Shown in pieces: positions 45,987 through 52,967 of a stretch of DNA of 64,000 bases. The translations under genes were made by a program, and so were the position numbers. Numbering within the stretch: the stretch's first letter is position 1; each line of letters begins with the position of its first letter. This stretch comes from Rubrivivax sp. (lineage in GTDB: Bacteria > Pseudomonadota > Gammaproteobacteria > Burkholderiales > Burkholderiaceae_C), in NCBI GenBank assembly GCA_019635315.1, contig JAHBZT010000002.1:496001-560000 (forward strand). The letters run 5' to 3'. The notes below the pieces were generated by a model that did no database searches, was not told the origin of the DNA, and saw nothing but the letters and a program-made list of their open reading frames with translations.

Positions 45987-46396
45987 AGATCCCCGAACCG
46001 TTCACCGCCGACCACTTGGCCGCGCTGACCCGCGACGGGTTCATGACCGAGCCCGAGGCGCTGCGCTACCTGGCGCGCGAGGCCGACTATCACCGCCGGA
46101 TGCAGCGGGACGCTGACGCAGGCGACGCATCTGCCCGCCGACAAGTGACATGCACGGTCGCTGCCCTCGCCGCCGGCGCGCCGGTCAACCTGCAGTCGCT
46201 GCGGGACGTGGCGATCCGCGAAGGACTGCCCGCCAACATGGCCGCCGAGTTCCAAGCGGCAGGGCTCACGACCGCGGCCGCGGTGCGCGAGTTCCTGGCA
46301 TCGCTCGAGCGCAACGCACAAGGCCGCATCCCCGTCGCCCGGCTCGGCGTCGCCCTGACCGCGCGGGCCTACTTCCGAAACCGTTCGAAGGGCTGA
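45983..46396 (+). CDS. Unknown phage-type protein
   Basis: 137 residues, helical, no recognised domain. Begins MKIPEPFTADHLAALTRDGF and has AREADYHRRMQRDADAGD in the middle and a basic end (AYFRNRSKG). Start overlaps the previous stop as ATGA. Second gene of the operon leading to the tape measure gene. Confidence 0.6.
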   Translation: MKIPEPFTADHLAALTRDGFMTEPEALRYLAREADYHRRMQRDADAGDASARRQVTCTVAALAAGAPVNLQSLRDVAIREGLPANMAAEFQAAGLTTAAAVREFLASLERNAQGRIPVARLGVALTARAYFRNRSKG

Positions 46397-46400
46397 CCCG

Positions 46401-46898
46401 ATGGGCATCGATCACGACAAGCTGCGCCGGCTCGAATCCGCGCTGGAAACCGCCGACGCCCTGCACGAAGGGCTTCGCCGCGCCTACTTTGGACACGCGG
46501 ACGGCGGCGGCGGGTACGTGCCCGGGCTACGCGACGACGCACAGGCCGCGCGGGTCGACCTGCTGGGCCGCCTGACCCGATCGAAGTCCGCACGTCGCCA
46601 CGTCGGCGGCCCGACGTTCGATTTCGCACCTCATGCCACCGCGGCCGAGATGCTCGCGGCGCTGGAGGCCGAGCATGTGCGCCAGCACGCCGCATCCGCC
46701 GCGCCGGACACGCTCGCGATCCTGCGCAGCGACATCGCCGCCGCGCGTGCCGCGCAGGAACTGCACGACCGGGCAGAGGCCATGCGCCGATCCATGGAAG
46801 CCCGGCAGGCCGAGGTGCAGCCGCTGCGGCAACTGGTCGCCGCCTGCCGCGAGTTCACCGGCCACGCGCGCAGCACGCTCGCTCACTTCGCACGCTGA
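46401..46898 (+). CDS. Unknown phage-type protein
   Basis: 165 residues, mostly alpha-helical with long charged stretches, perhaps coiled coil over 85-150 (LEAEHVRQHAASAAPDTLAI, AQELHDRAEAMRRSMEARQA). No domain recognised. Four bases after the previous stop; GAAGGG is upstream of the ATG. Confidence 0.6.
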   Translation: MGIDHDKLRRLESALETADALHEGLRRAYFGHADGGGGYVPGLRDDAQAARVDLLGRLTRSKSARRHVGGPTFDFAPHATAAEMLAALEAEHVRQHAASAAPDTLAILRSDIAAARAAQELHDRAEAMRRSMEARQAEVQPLRQLVAACREFTGHARSTLAHFAR

Positions 46899-46912
46899 AG
46901 GACTCACCGATC

Positions 46913-47416
46913 ATGGCGACCAAGATCGACAATCTGCGCAAGCGCATCGCAGCCCTCAAGGCCGAACGCGAGCAGGTACTGCGCACGCCCCGGGCACTAA
47001 CCGACGTGCACGGCACCGTCGAGCGGCAACTGTCGGCGCTGGCCGACGAAGGCCGCGAGGCCCTGGCCTGGCGCCTGCGCCGCGTCGCCGCGGGTACCGA
47101 CCCCGTGGCCGTGCTGTTCGGTGCACCCGTGCGCGACCAGCGCGACGGGCCGAGTCAGGCGCATGTCGGCGCGCTGCTGGCCGCGCTGTTCGGCCCGGCC
47201 GCGCTGATGCAGGCGCTACAGCCGCACCTCGCGGCGCTGCCCGCCGAGGGGATCACCGACAGCGACCGGCGCGACCTGCTGGCGCGGATCGACGCGGACC
47301 TATGGACCGCCGAGCTCGCCGAGGAGGCGGCAGTGTGCGAGGCCGAGGCCCGGGGCGAGGCTGTACAGCGCCGCGCGGACGCAAACCCGGCGGCCGTGCT
47401 GTACCTGCCCGACTGA
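46913..47416 (+). CDS. Unknown phage-type protein with N-terminal coiled coil
   Basis: 167 residues. MATKIDNLRKRIAALKAEREQ predicts a short coiled coil, then Ala/Leu-rich helices and acidic C-terminal half (EEAAVCEAEARGEAVQRR). AAGGA precedes ATG 46913 at good distance. Function unknown; genes of this type often encode virion assembly proteins, but no motif supports it. Confidence 0.6.
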   Translation: MATKIDNLRKRIAALKAEREQVLRTPRALTDVHGTVERQLSALADEGREALAWRLRRVAAGTDPVAVLFGAPVRDQRDGPSQAHVGALLAALFGPAALMQALQPHLAALPAEGITDSDRRDLLARIDADLWTAELAEEAAVCEAEARGEAVQRRADANPAAVLYLPD

Positions 47417-47425
47417 CGGCGCGTC

Positions 47426-48055
47426 ATGACCACCACAGTGCGGATGCCCGCCGCCGCGGTGCGCTGGGCGCTGACCGGGCCGGCTGGCCCGACCATGGAC
47501 ACGCTGATCGCGGCCCTGATCGGCGCCGGCGCAGACGTTGAGTCGATCGCCGCCGGCACAGCGTACCGAGTCGACGGCCGCGAGCCGGTCCTGTCCACGC
47601 TGGCCGACGAACTCGAAAAGCTGGAGGGCTTCGCGCTGGCAATCGAGCAGGCACCGGCCGACACGGTCCGCGTGTCGTCGGCCCTGGCCCCCGCCGAGTT
47701 CCGCCGAAGCGTGGTCGTGCATGGGATCGGCGCAGCGTTCGGCATGGTGGCCCGCGCCGTCGACCGCGGGCTGCAGGTCCGCACGATCGGCGTGAACCGC
47801 TGGCGTGTCGCGGGCCGCACCGCGGACCTGCTGGCATGGCTGGTCGACGTGGTGCACCAGAAGCCGCTGGCCGACGTGCTGGCGCTGCACGGCTGGACCG
47901 CTGAGGCTGTGGCCGCCGAGGATCAACCGCCGACCGTGCGCGTCGACCTGCCGCAGCGCCGCGTCGAAACCCAATTTATCGAGCGTGACGCCGAGGGCAA
48001 CTTGGTGAAGGTCGTGCAGACTGAAAGGACCGTCGACGATGACCAGCAGCAGTAA
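47426..48055 (+). CDS. Unknown phage-type protein
   Basis: 209 residues. Mixed alpha/beta, ending VETQFIERDAEGNLVKVVQTERTVDDDQQQ, a 'RDxxGnxxkvvq' tail of the kind seen in several phage structural or assembly proteins. No domain identified. Overlaps the next gene by 17 bp. Confidence 0.6.
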   Translation: MTTTVRMPAAAVRWALTGPAGPTMDTLIAALIGAGADVESIAAGTAYRVDGREPVLSTLADELEKLEGFALAIEQAPADTVRVSSALAPAEFRRSVVVHGIGAAFGMVARAVDRGLQVRTIGVNRWRVAGRTADLLAWLVDVVHQKPLADVLALHGWTAEAVAAEDQPPTVRVDLPQRRVETQFIERDAEGNLVKVVQTERTVDDDQQQ

Positions 48056-48530
48056 AGCGATCCTGGCCGGGCTCGACGAAGCGATGCGCCACTATTCGGC
48101 GTTCCTGGCCGACAGCAACCGCGAGGCCGAGGCCATCAACGCCACGACCGCCGCCCTGCGCGCGGAGAACATGCGCCGCGCCGCGAGCGGGGTGCGCGTG
48201 ACCACCGAGGCCGCAGGCTTCGAAGCCCGCGACCTGGCGCTGAAGACTCGCGCGCTACGTCACTTCGAGGCCCGCGCGAAGGCCGCGCACACGACCATCG
48301 GCGGACTACAGGCCGCGCTGCGCGCCGCTGCCTCGCTCGCGGAGAACGCCGAGGCCGTGTCGGCGCAGCAGGTCAAGGCCATCGCGCTGTTGCAGGCCGA
48401 GCGGACCGAGACGGCCGCCGCCATGGCGGCCGCGCAGGCGCAGGTCGCCGAACTGCAAACGAAGCTGACCGAGGCCGAAGCGCACCTGTCGCGCTACACC
48501 GGCTCGGGCCCGCGCTACGGGGGCCGCTAA
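48039..48530 (+). CDS. Coiled-coil protein just before the tape measure gene
   Basis: 163 residues, almost wholly helical. Residues 60-150 (LALKTRALRHFEARAKAAHT, AVSAQQVKAIALLQAERTET, QAQVAELQTKLTEAEAHLSR) give heptads. AAAGGA precedes ATG 48039. It occupies the slot where tailed phages carry tail assembly chaperones, two bases from the tape measure start; no slippery frameshift site is visible and no homology is evident, so the role is speculative. Confidence 0.62.
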   Translation: MTSSSKAILAGLDEAMRHYSAFLADSNREAEAINATTAALRAENMRRAASGVRVTTEAAGFEARDLALKTRALRHFEARAKAAHTTIGGLQAALRAAASLAENAEAVSAQQVKAIALLQAERTETAAAMAAAQAQVAELQTKLTEAEAHLSRYTGSGPRYGGR

Positions 48531-48532
48531 CC

Positions 48533-51500
48533 ATGGCCACGCGCAATCGAGACGTTCGCATCGGCGTCGCAATCGAGACGACCGGCGAGGCCGGGATTCA
48601 AGACCTCGCCGCGGAACTGCGGCAGGCCGCAACCGCCGGCGGGGAGTTCGGCGCGGCTGCCGCCCGGTGGGCGAAGCAACTCGACGACGCTGCTGCGGCC
48701 ACGACAGCCGCGCGCGACGCCGAGCGGCAGCGCCGCACCGAGGCCACCGCCACACAGAAAGAACTGAACGAGTCGCGCGACGCGCTGGCTCGGCTGCAGG
48801 CCGAGACGGACCGCGCCACCAAAAACACGACCGAATACCGCGAAGCCGAGCGCACGCTGCGCCTGGCCGTCGTTGAAGGCAATATTGCCCTGCGCGGGAA
48901 ACGGGACGCCGTCAAGGCCGCAGCCGACGCGTCGCGCAGTGCCGTTGCATCGGAACAGCAACTCGCCGAAACGATCCGCCGGACGTCGACCGCTGCGCGC
49001 GAGTCGGCACGCGAGCAGACCGGCGGGCTGGAGGGCCTGAAGGCCCAATACACACAGCTACGCAACGTCATCGCGCTGGCCTACGGTGGCACGCTGGCCG
49101 GATCGATGCTGCGCGACCTGTCGCAGACGGCGGACGCTGTGGCCGGGCTGCGCGCGCGGCTGTCGCTGGTCGTCGGCGAGGGTGCAGCACTCGAACAGGC
49201 ATTCGAAGGCGTGCTGGCCGTCGCGCAGCGCACGGGCACGGCGCTGGAGTCCACGGGTACGCTGTTTACGCGCATCGCGCAGGCCGGCCGCGAGTTCAAT
49301 CTTGCACAGGCCGACGCTCTGGCGTTGACCGAGGCGATCAACCAAGCGGTTGCGGTCAGCGGCGCCAGCGCGGCCAGCAGCGACGCGGCCATCACGCAAC
49401 TGATCCAAGGTCTGCAGTCCGGCGTGCTGCGAGGCGAGGAATTCAATAGCGTGATGGAGCAGGCGCCCCGCCTCGCTCGCGCGCTGGCCGATGCCCTCGG
49501 CGTGACCACCGGCGAACTGCGCACGCTCGCGCAACAGGGCGCGCTGACTACCGATGTCGTCATCAAGGCCCTGCAGTCGCAGCGGGCCACCCTCGAAGCG
49601 GAGTTCAACGCGCTGCCGCAGACTGTGGGCCGCGCGATTACGAACCTGTCGACCGCCTGGACCGCCTACGTCGGCGAAGTCGACGGCGCCACCGGCGCGA
49701 GCAAGGCCGCGGCCGCTGCAATCGACCTCGTTGCCCGCAACCTCGAAACGCTCGGATCGGTTCTGTACGCCGCCGGCAAGGCCGCGGCAGCGCTGGCCGC
49801 GGTGCGCCTCGCCTCGACGTTCCTCGACTACGCGGCAGCGGCCCGGACCGCCAGCGTCGCAACGGCCGCCGCAACCGCCGCGACAACCGCCCACACGGCA
49901 GCGACCGCAGCGAACACTGCCGCGCAGACAGCGAACGCGGCCGCTACCGCTGGCACTGTGGCCGCCGCGGGCCGCCTGGCCGGCGTGCTGGCGACGCTGA
50001 AGACGTTTACGTTCCTCGGCGTCGTCACGAACCTGCGCGAGATCGGCACATGGCTGGGCGAGACTGCCGCGAAGTGGGCAGGCTACGGCAAGGCGATCGA
50101 AGACGCCGAGCGGGCGGCCCGTGCTGACGAGGCCGCATCGCGCGAGCAGGCCGCAGCGAAAGCGGCGCTGGCCGCGCAGATGCAGCAGGCCACCGACGCC
50201 GCCCTCGGTCTGACGAAGGCCGCAAAGGGCATCGTCGGCGAGTTCGATCAAGTCGTGACGAAGGGCGGCAGCGTCGCCGAGGCGCTGGAGAAGATCCGGA
50301 AAGAGCTCGACCTGTCGGACGTGCGGGGCATCCAGACCGCCGGCGCCGCACTGGACGCGCTGGCGCTGCGCGGCAAGATCACGGCCGACCAACTGCGCGA
50401 GACGCTGGGCGCTGCACTGAAGGGCGACGACCTCGGCCGGTTCGAAGCGCTGGCCCGTGCCGCATTCGACGGGTCGGTGCAAGGCGTGCGCCGGCTGCAG
50501 GCCGCACTCGACGCCCTGGCCGACGAATCGCTGCGCCGCGCGGGCACGTCGGCCGGCGAACTGGCTACGGGCTTCAGTGCCGCAGCTACGGCAGCGATCA
50601 ACGACGTTGACGCGCTGGCCCGCACGCTGCGCGACCTCAAGGCGCCGGCCGACGAAGCGGGCAGGGCGCTGGGCGCAGCGCTGGACAAGGCACTGCAGGC
50701 CGCCGGCACTGAGCGTGCGGTGCGTGCGGTGCTGGACCGCGTGGAAGACCTCGGCCGGTCCGGCGAGCTCGCGGGCGAGCGCTTTACCGAGGCGCTGACG
50801 AAGACCCGCACGAAGCTGGATGAGGTGCGGTCAGGGGTCAACTCGCTGGACGAGGCCCTGCGCGTCTTCGGAATCAAGACCCGCGCCGAGATGCAGTCTG
50901 TGGCTGACAACCTCGGCCGGGCCTGGGAGCGCATCCGCGATGACTCGACGGTCGCGCTGGACGTGAAGCGGGCCGCCTTCGTGCAGTACGCGAACGCCGC
51001 GATTGCTGCGAACGACGGGGTAATCGACTCGCAGACCCGATCGCAAGCGCAGGCGCTGAAGCTGGCCGTCGAGGTTGACGCCACAGGGAAGACCATCGTC
51101 AAAGCGATGGACGATGCGACCGAGGGCACCGACCGACTGGGCGCGGGCTTCAAGCGGCTGGGCGCTGAAGTCGACGCGGTGCAGCGCAAGGTCGTGAGCC
51201 TGAGCCGGGCCTATGACGAAGCCCTGGCGAAGCGGAACGCCACCGTGAGCAGCACGCTCGAATGGGAAGGCCGCGACGCTGCCGGCAATCTGGACCGCAA
51301 CTATGTAGGCAGCAGCGGCGGCAGCACGTACACACCGCCGCCGGACAACTCGGGCGACTGGGTATGGCAGGCGACCGCATCGCGGCCAGGTGGCGAATGG
51401 GTGCTGACGCCCGAGGCGAGCGCACGGCGGTTCGCCGATCAAGAGCAGTCCCGCGGGCTGGTACCTGCGCGTGACCCGTCGGGCAGCGTGCGATTCGTGC

Positions 51501-51700
51501 CGCCCACACCAGCGCCAGCGCCCACACCGCCGGCTCCTGCGCCAGCCCGTGCGCCAGCGCCTGCCGCAGCGCCGTCGCGTGTCGTCGAGGTGCGGCTGCA
51601 GGTGGCCGCGCAGACGTTCCCTGTGACCGCTGACGAGGCGACGGCCGAGGCGATGCTTCGCGCGATCGAGGACGCACAACGCATGGCAGGCTACCGATGA
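48533..51700 (+). CDS. Tail tape measure protein
   Basis: 1055 residues. Residues ~165-400 are the tape measure N-terminal domain: YGGTLAGSMLRDLSQTADAV, GVLAVAQRTGTALESTGTLF, GLQSGVLRGEEFNSVMEQAP, RTLAQQGALTTDVVIKALQS, FNALPQTVGRAITNLSTAW, all standard for siphophage-type tape measures. Before it lies a coiled coil (residues 60-150), after it Ala-rich hydrophobic helices (410-510), long heptad regions and a C-terminal Pro/Ala linker (TPAPAPTPPAPAPARAPAP) with a small end domain. Tape measures set tail length and pass into the host membrane. Here it is full length and not degraded, yet no other tail gene is recognisable. Confidence 0.92.
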   Translation: MATRNRDVRIGVAIETTGEAGIQDLAAELRQAATAGGEFGAAAARWAKQLDDAAAATTAARDAERQRRTEATATQKELNESRDALARLQAETDRATKNTTEYREAERTLRLAVVEGNIALRGKRDAVKAAADASRSAVASEQQLAETIRRTSTAARESAREQTGGLEGLKAQYTQLRNVIALAYGGTLAGSMLRDLSQTADAVAGLRARLSLVVGEGAALEQAFEGVLAVAQRTGTALESTGTLFTRIAQAGREFNLAQADALALTEAINQAVAVSGASAASSDAAITQLIQGLQSGVLRGEEFNSVMEQAPRLARALADALGVTTGELRTLAQQGALTTDVVIKALQSQRATLEAEFNALPQTVGRAITNLSTAWTAYVGEVDGATGASKAAAAAIDLVARNLETLGSVLYAAGKAAAALAAVRLASTFLDYAAAARTASVATAAATAATTAHTAATAANTAAQTANAAATAGTVAAAGRLAGVLATLKTFTFLGVVTNLREIGTWLGETAAKWAGYGKAIEDAERAARADEAASREQAAAKAALAAQMQQATDAALGLTKAAKGIVGEFDQVVTKGGSVAEALEKIRKELDLSDVRGIQTAGAALDALALRGKITADQLRETLGAALKGDDLGRFEALARAAFDGSVQGVRRLQAALDALADESLRRAGTSAGELATGFSAAATAAINDVDALARTLRDLKAPADEAGRALGAALDKALQAAGTERAVRAVLDRVEDLGRSGELAGERFTEALTKTRTKLDEVRSGVNSLDEALRVFGIKTRAEMQSVADNLGRAWERIRDDSTVALDVKRAAFVQYANAAIAANDGVIDSQTRSQAQALKLAVEVDATGKTIVKAMDDATEGTDRLGAGFKRLGAEVDAVQRKVVSLSRAYDEALAKRNATVSSTLEWEGRDAAGNLDRNYVGSSGGSTYTPPPDNSGDWVWQATASRPGGEWVLTPEASARRFADQEQSRGLVPARDPSGSVRFVPPTPAPAPTPPAPAPARAPAPAAAPSRVVEVRLQVAAQTFPVTADEATAEAMLRAIEDAQRMAGYR

Positions 51701-51900
51701 CCGCGCCGATCGATCCGGTCAAGCTCAGGGCCGAACTGGACGCGCTGAGCAGCACGCTGCACGAACTGCAGTTGCTGCTAGACGCCCTACAGCCTGTTGA
51801 CAACGCAGCGCGGCCCCTGATCCGCAGCGCTCAGGGCATGGCGCGGTCTGCGGCTACGCGGGTCGCGATGCTGGTCTATGCCTGCGCGCGGGCCGCGTAG
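51697..51900 (+). CDS. Small helical protein after the tape measure gene
   Basis: 67 residues, helical (RAELDALSSTLHELQLLLDAL), ATG overlapping the tape measure stop (ATGA). Its last 25 bp overlap tail-to-tail with the minus-strand HEPN-like gene. Unknown function; last gene of the plus-strand operon. Confidence 0.55.
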   Translation: MTAPIDPVKLRAELDALSSTLHELQLLLDALQPVDNAARPLIRSAQGMARSAATRVAMLVYACARAA

Positions 51901-52742
51901 CACTCTGCGAGCACCCGGGCGAACGCGCTGCCGGTGCTCAATGCCCACACCGTAAGCTGTTCGCTCGGTGCCACCGGGTCCGGTTGCCCTTGACCGTGGC
52001 GGTAGTTGTGCAGGCCGGTTGTCCACTGGTCTAGCGAATCGAACATTGACCCCAACACCCGTTGCTCGGTCGGGTCCTGCGCCATCAAGGGCAGGCAGAC
52101 CGCACGAAGGTCGCCGACGATCAATGCATGATTAAGGCGCGGCGCCGCGGGGCATAGCAACTTCGCAAGGATCTCCACGGTTTCGAAGATCGACCGCACC
52201 GCTGCCTTGCGGTCTTGGTGCTGGGCTTCGAAGTGTCGATACGCCGCCTCGTGCGAGTGCAAGGCGTTTGCCAGGTGAGGGTGTTGAAGCGCCGCTACCG
52301 CTGCCGCTTGGTTGCGATCGAACTCCTGATCGACGACCGGGTGCACGCCGCCGTCTTCGTCGATTCGATAGCCGACATTCTCTTCGGTCATGCACCGTGC
52401 GACGAACTTGTGCCATTCCAGGCAGATTGGCGTCCGTTGCCTTTGCTCGCGAAAGTGCTTCGGATCAAACTCAAGCAGGTGGAAGACGACAGTGACAGCG
52501 TCCAAGACCTCCTGCAACGGGCACTCGACGAAGTACAGGGCAAGATGACTTCCGTTGTAGTCAGTCTTGATGGTTGCCCCGAGCTCATTGCCCAAAGCGC
52601 GAGCGATGGAACTCCGCCGGCCCTTTAGTTCGCTCATGAGGTAATTTCCGAGCCGTCTTCGGAACTTCTCGCTGTCGCGAGTCGGGGCGCCGCGCTCCAT
52701 GTAGACGTGGCTATATCGCTGTCCGAGCGGCGGTTGCGCCAT
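51876..52742 (-). CDS. HEPN/AbiJ-like protein, probable defence cargo
   Basis: 288 residues. The middle (residues 105-195: EWHKFVARCMTEENVGYRID, LANALHSHEAAYRHFEAQHQ, AVRSIFETVEILAKLL) and the end (QWTTGLHNYRHGQ ... LTVWALSTGSAFARVLAE) follow the pattern of an uncharacterised family related to AbiJ/HEPN abortive-infection proteins, where an EENVgYRI segment, a helical bundle and a late RH(G/A) motif recur. HEPN proteins are mostly RNases acting on cell RNA. It is the only minus-strand gene of the element, at its far end next to attR, the usual place for satellite and prophage defence cargo. The family call is moderate; the activity is inferred. Confidence 0.55.
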   Translation of the reverse strand: MAQPPLGQRYSHVYMERGAPTRDSEKFRRRLGNYLMSELKGRRSSIARALGNELGATIKTDYNGSHLALYFVECPLQEVLDAVTVVFHLLEFDPKHFREQRQRTPICLEWHKFVARCMTEENVGYRIDEDGGVHPVVDQEFDRNQAAAVAALQHPHLANALHSHEAAYRHFEAQHQDRKAAVRSIFETVEILAKLLCPAAPRLNHALIVGDLRAVCLPLMAQDPTEQRVLGSMFDSLDQWTTGLHNYRHGQGQPDPVAPSEQLTVWALSTGSAFARVLAECYAARAQA

Positions 52743-52756
52743 CGCTGACCCCCGGC

Positions 52757-52775
52757 GCCTACAAGGGCGCCTACA
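52757..52775. promoter_or_regulatory. Right arm-type sites: two GCCTACA 12 bp apart
   Basis: GCCTACA at 52757 and 52769, each inside GGCGCCTACA, same orientation and same 12-bp spacing as the pair at 39208/39220 near the integrase. They lie 53 bp inside attR and 15 bp upstream of the start of the minus-strand cargo gene, so an integrase bound there could also block its promoter. Confidence 0.6.
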
Positions 52776-52789
52776 TGGTGGAAAAGCGA

Positions 52790-52817
52790 AGGGGTCCGAC
52801 CTCTCGGACGGACCCCT
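52790..52817. terminator. Element-borne terminator downstream of the reconstituted tRNA
   Basis: Arms AGGGGTCCG (52790-52798) and CGGACCCCT (52809-52817) with a 10-base loop. T tracts follow on both strands: CTTTTACC on plus, TTCGCTTTTCC on minus. On the minus strand it lies 10 bp past the tRNA CCA end, taking the place of the host terminator left at 39021. Confidence 0.8.
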
Positions 52818-52827
52818 CTTTTACCTA

Positions 52828-52903
52828 TGGCTCCCCGACCTGGGCTCGAACCAGGGACCTACGGATTAACAGTCCGGCGCTCTACCGACTGAGCTATCGG
52901 GGA
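52828..52903 (-). tRNA. tRNA-Asn (anticodon GTT), also attR
   Basis: 76 nt on the minus strand including an encoded CCA. Read 5' to 3' it has the acceptor TCCCCGA/TCGGGGA, the D loop with AGTCGGTAGAGC, the anticodon stem CGGAC-TGTTAAT-(G)CCG with GTT, and the T arm with GGTTCGAGCC. The 48 bp from its CCA end (52828-52875) are attR; the 3' half is element-supplied and the 5' half is chromosomal, so the gene stays intact. Confidence 0.96.
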
Positions 52904-52967
52904 AAACAGCCTCACAGTATAGCGTCAAACGGCAGGCCTATCGGCCGGCCCGGGCGGGCCCGCGGCG

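Larger units (their letters stand above)
39064..52875. mobile_element. Integrated satellite-like element in tRNA-Asn, 13.8 kb
   Basis: Bounded by a perfect 48-bp direct repeat of the tRNA-Asn 3' end, with a tyrosine integrase just inside the left end, an AlpA-like regulator, a primase-polymerase/helicase with a putative origin, seven small genes of unknown function, a tail tape measure protein and a minus-strand HEPN-like gene just inside the right end. Almost all genes are on the plus strand with ATGA/GTGA overlaps. No packaging, capsid, tail tube, baseplate, lysis or conjugation genes are recognisable, so it is neither a full prophage nor an ICE. Phage satellite or reduced prophage are the best descriptions. 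Confidence 0.9.

Noticed and set aside
48039..48055. Programmed frameshift joining 47426 and 48039 products like tail chaperones
   Set aside because: The overlap has a normal start with its own ribosome site and no slippery heptamer.
39064..52875. Complete, inducible prophage
   Set aside because: Only one virion-type gene (tape measure) is recognisable; no terminase, portal, capsid, tail tube, baseplate, holin or lysin is visible.
39064..52875. Integrative conjugative element
   Set aside because: No relaxase, coupling protein or type IV secretion genes; element is small and its replicase is phage type.
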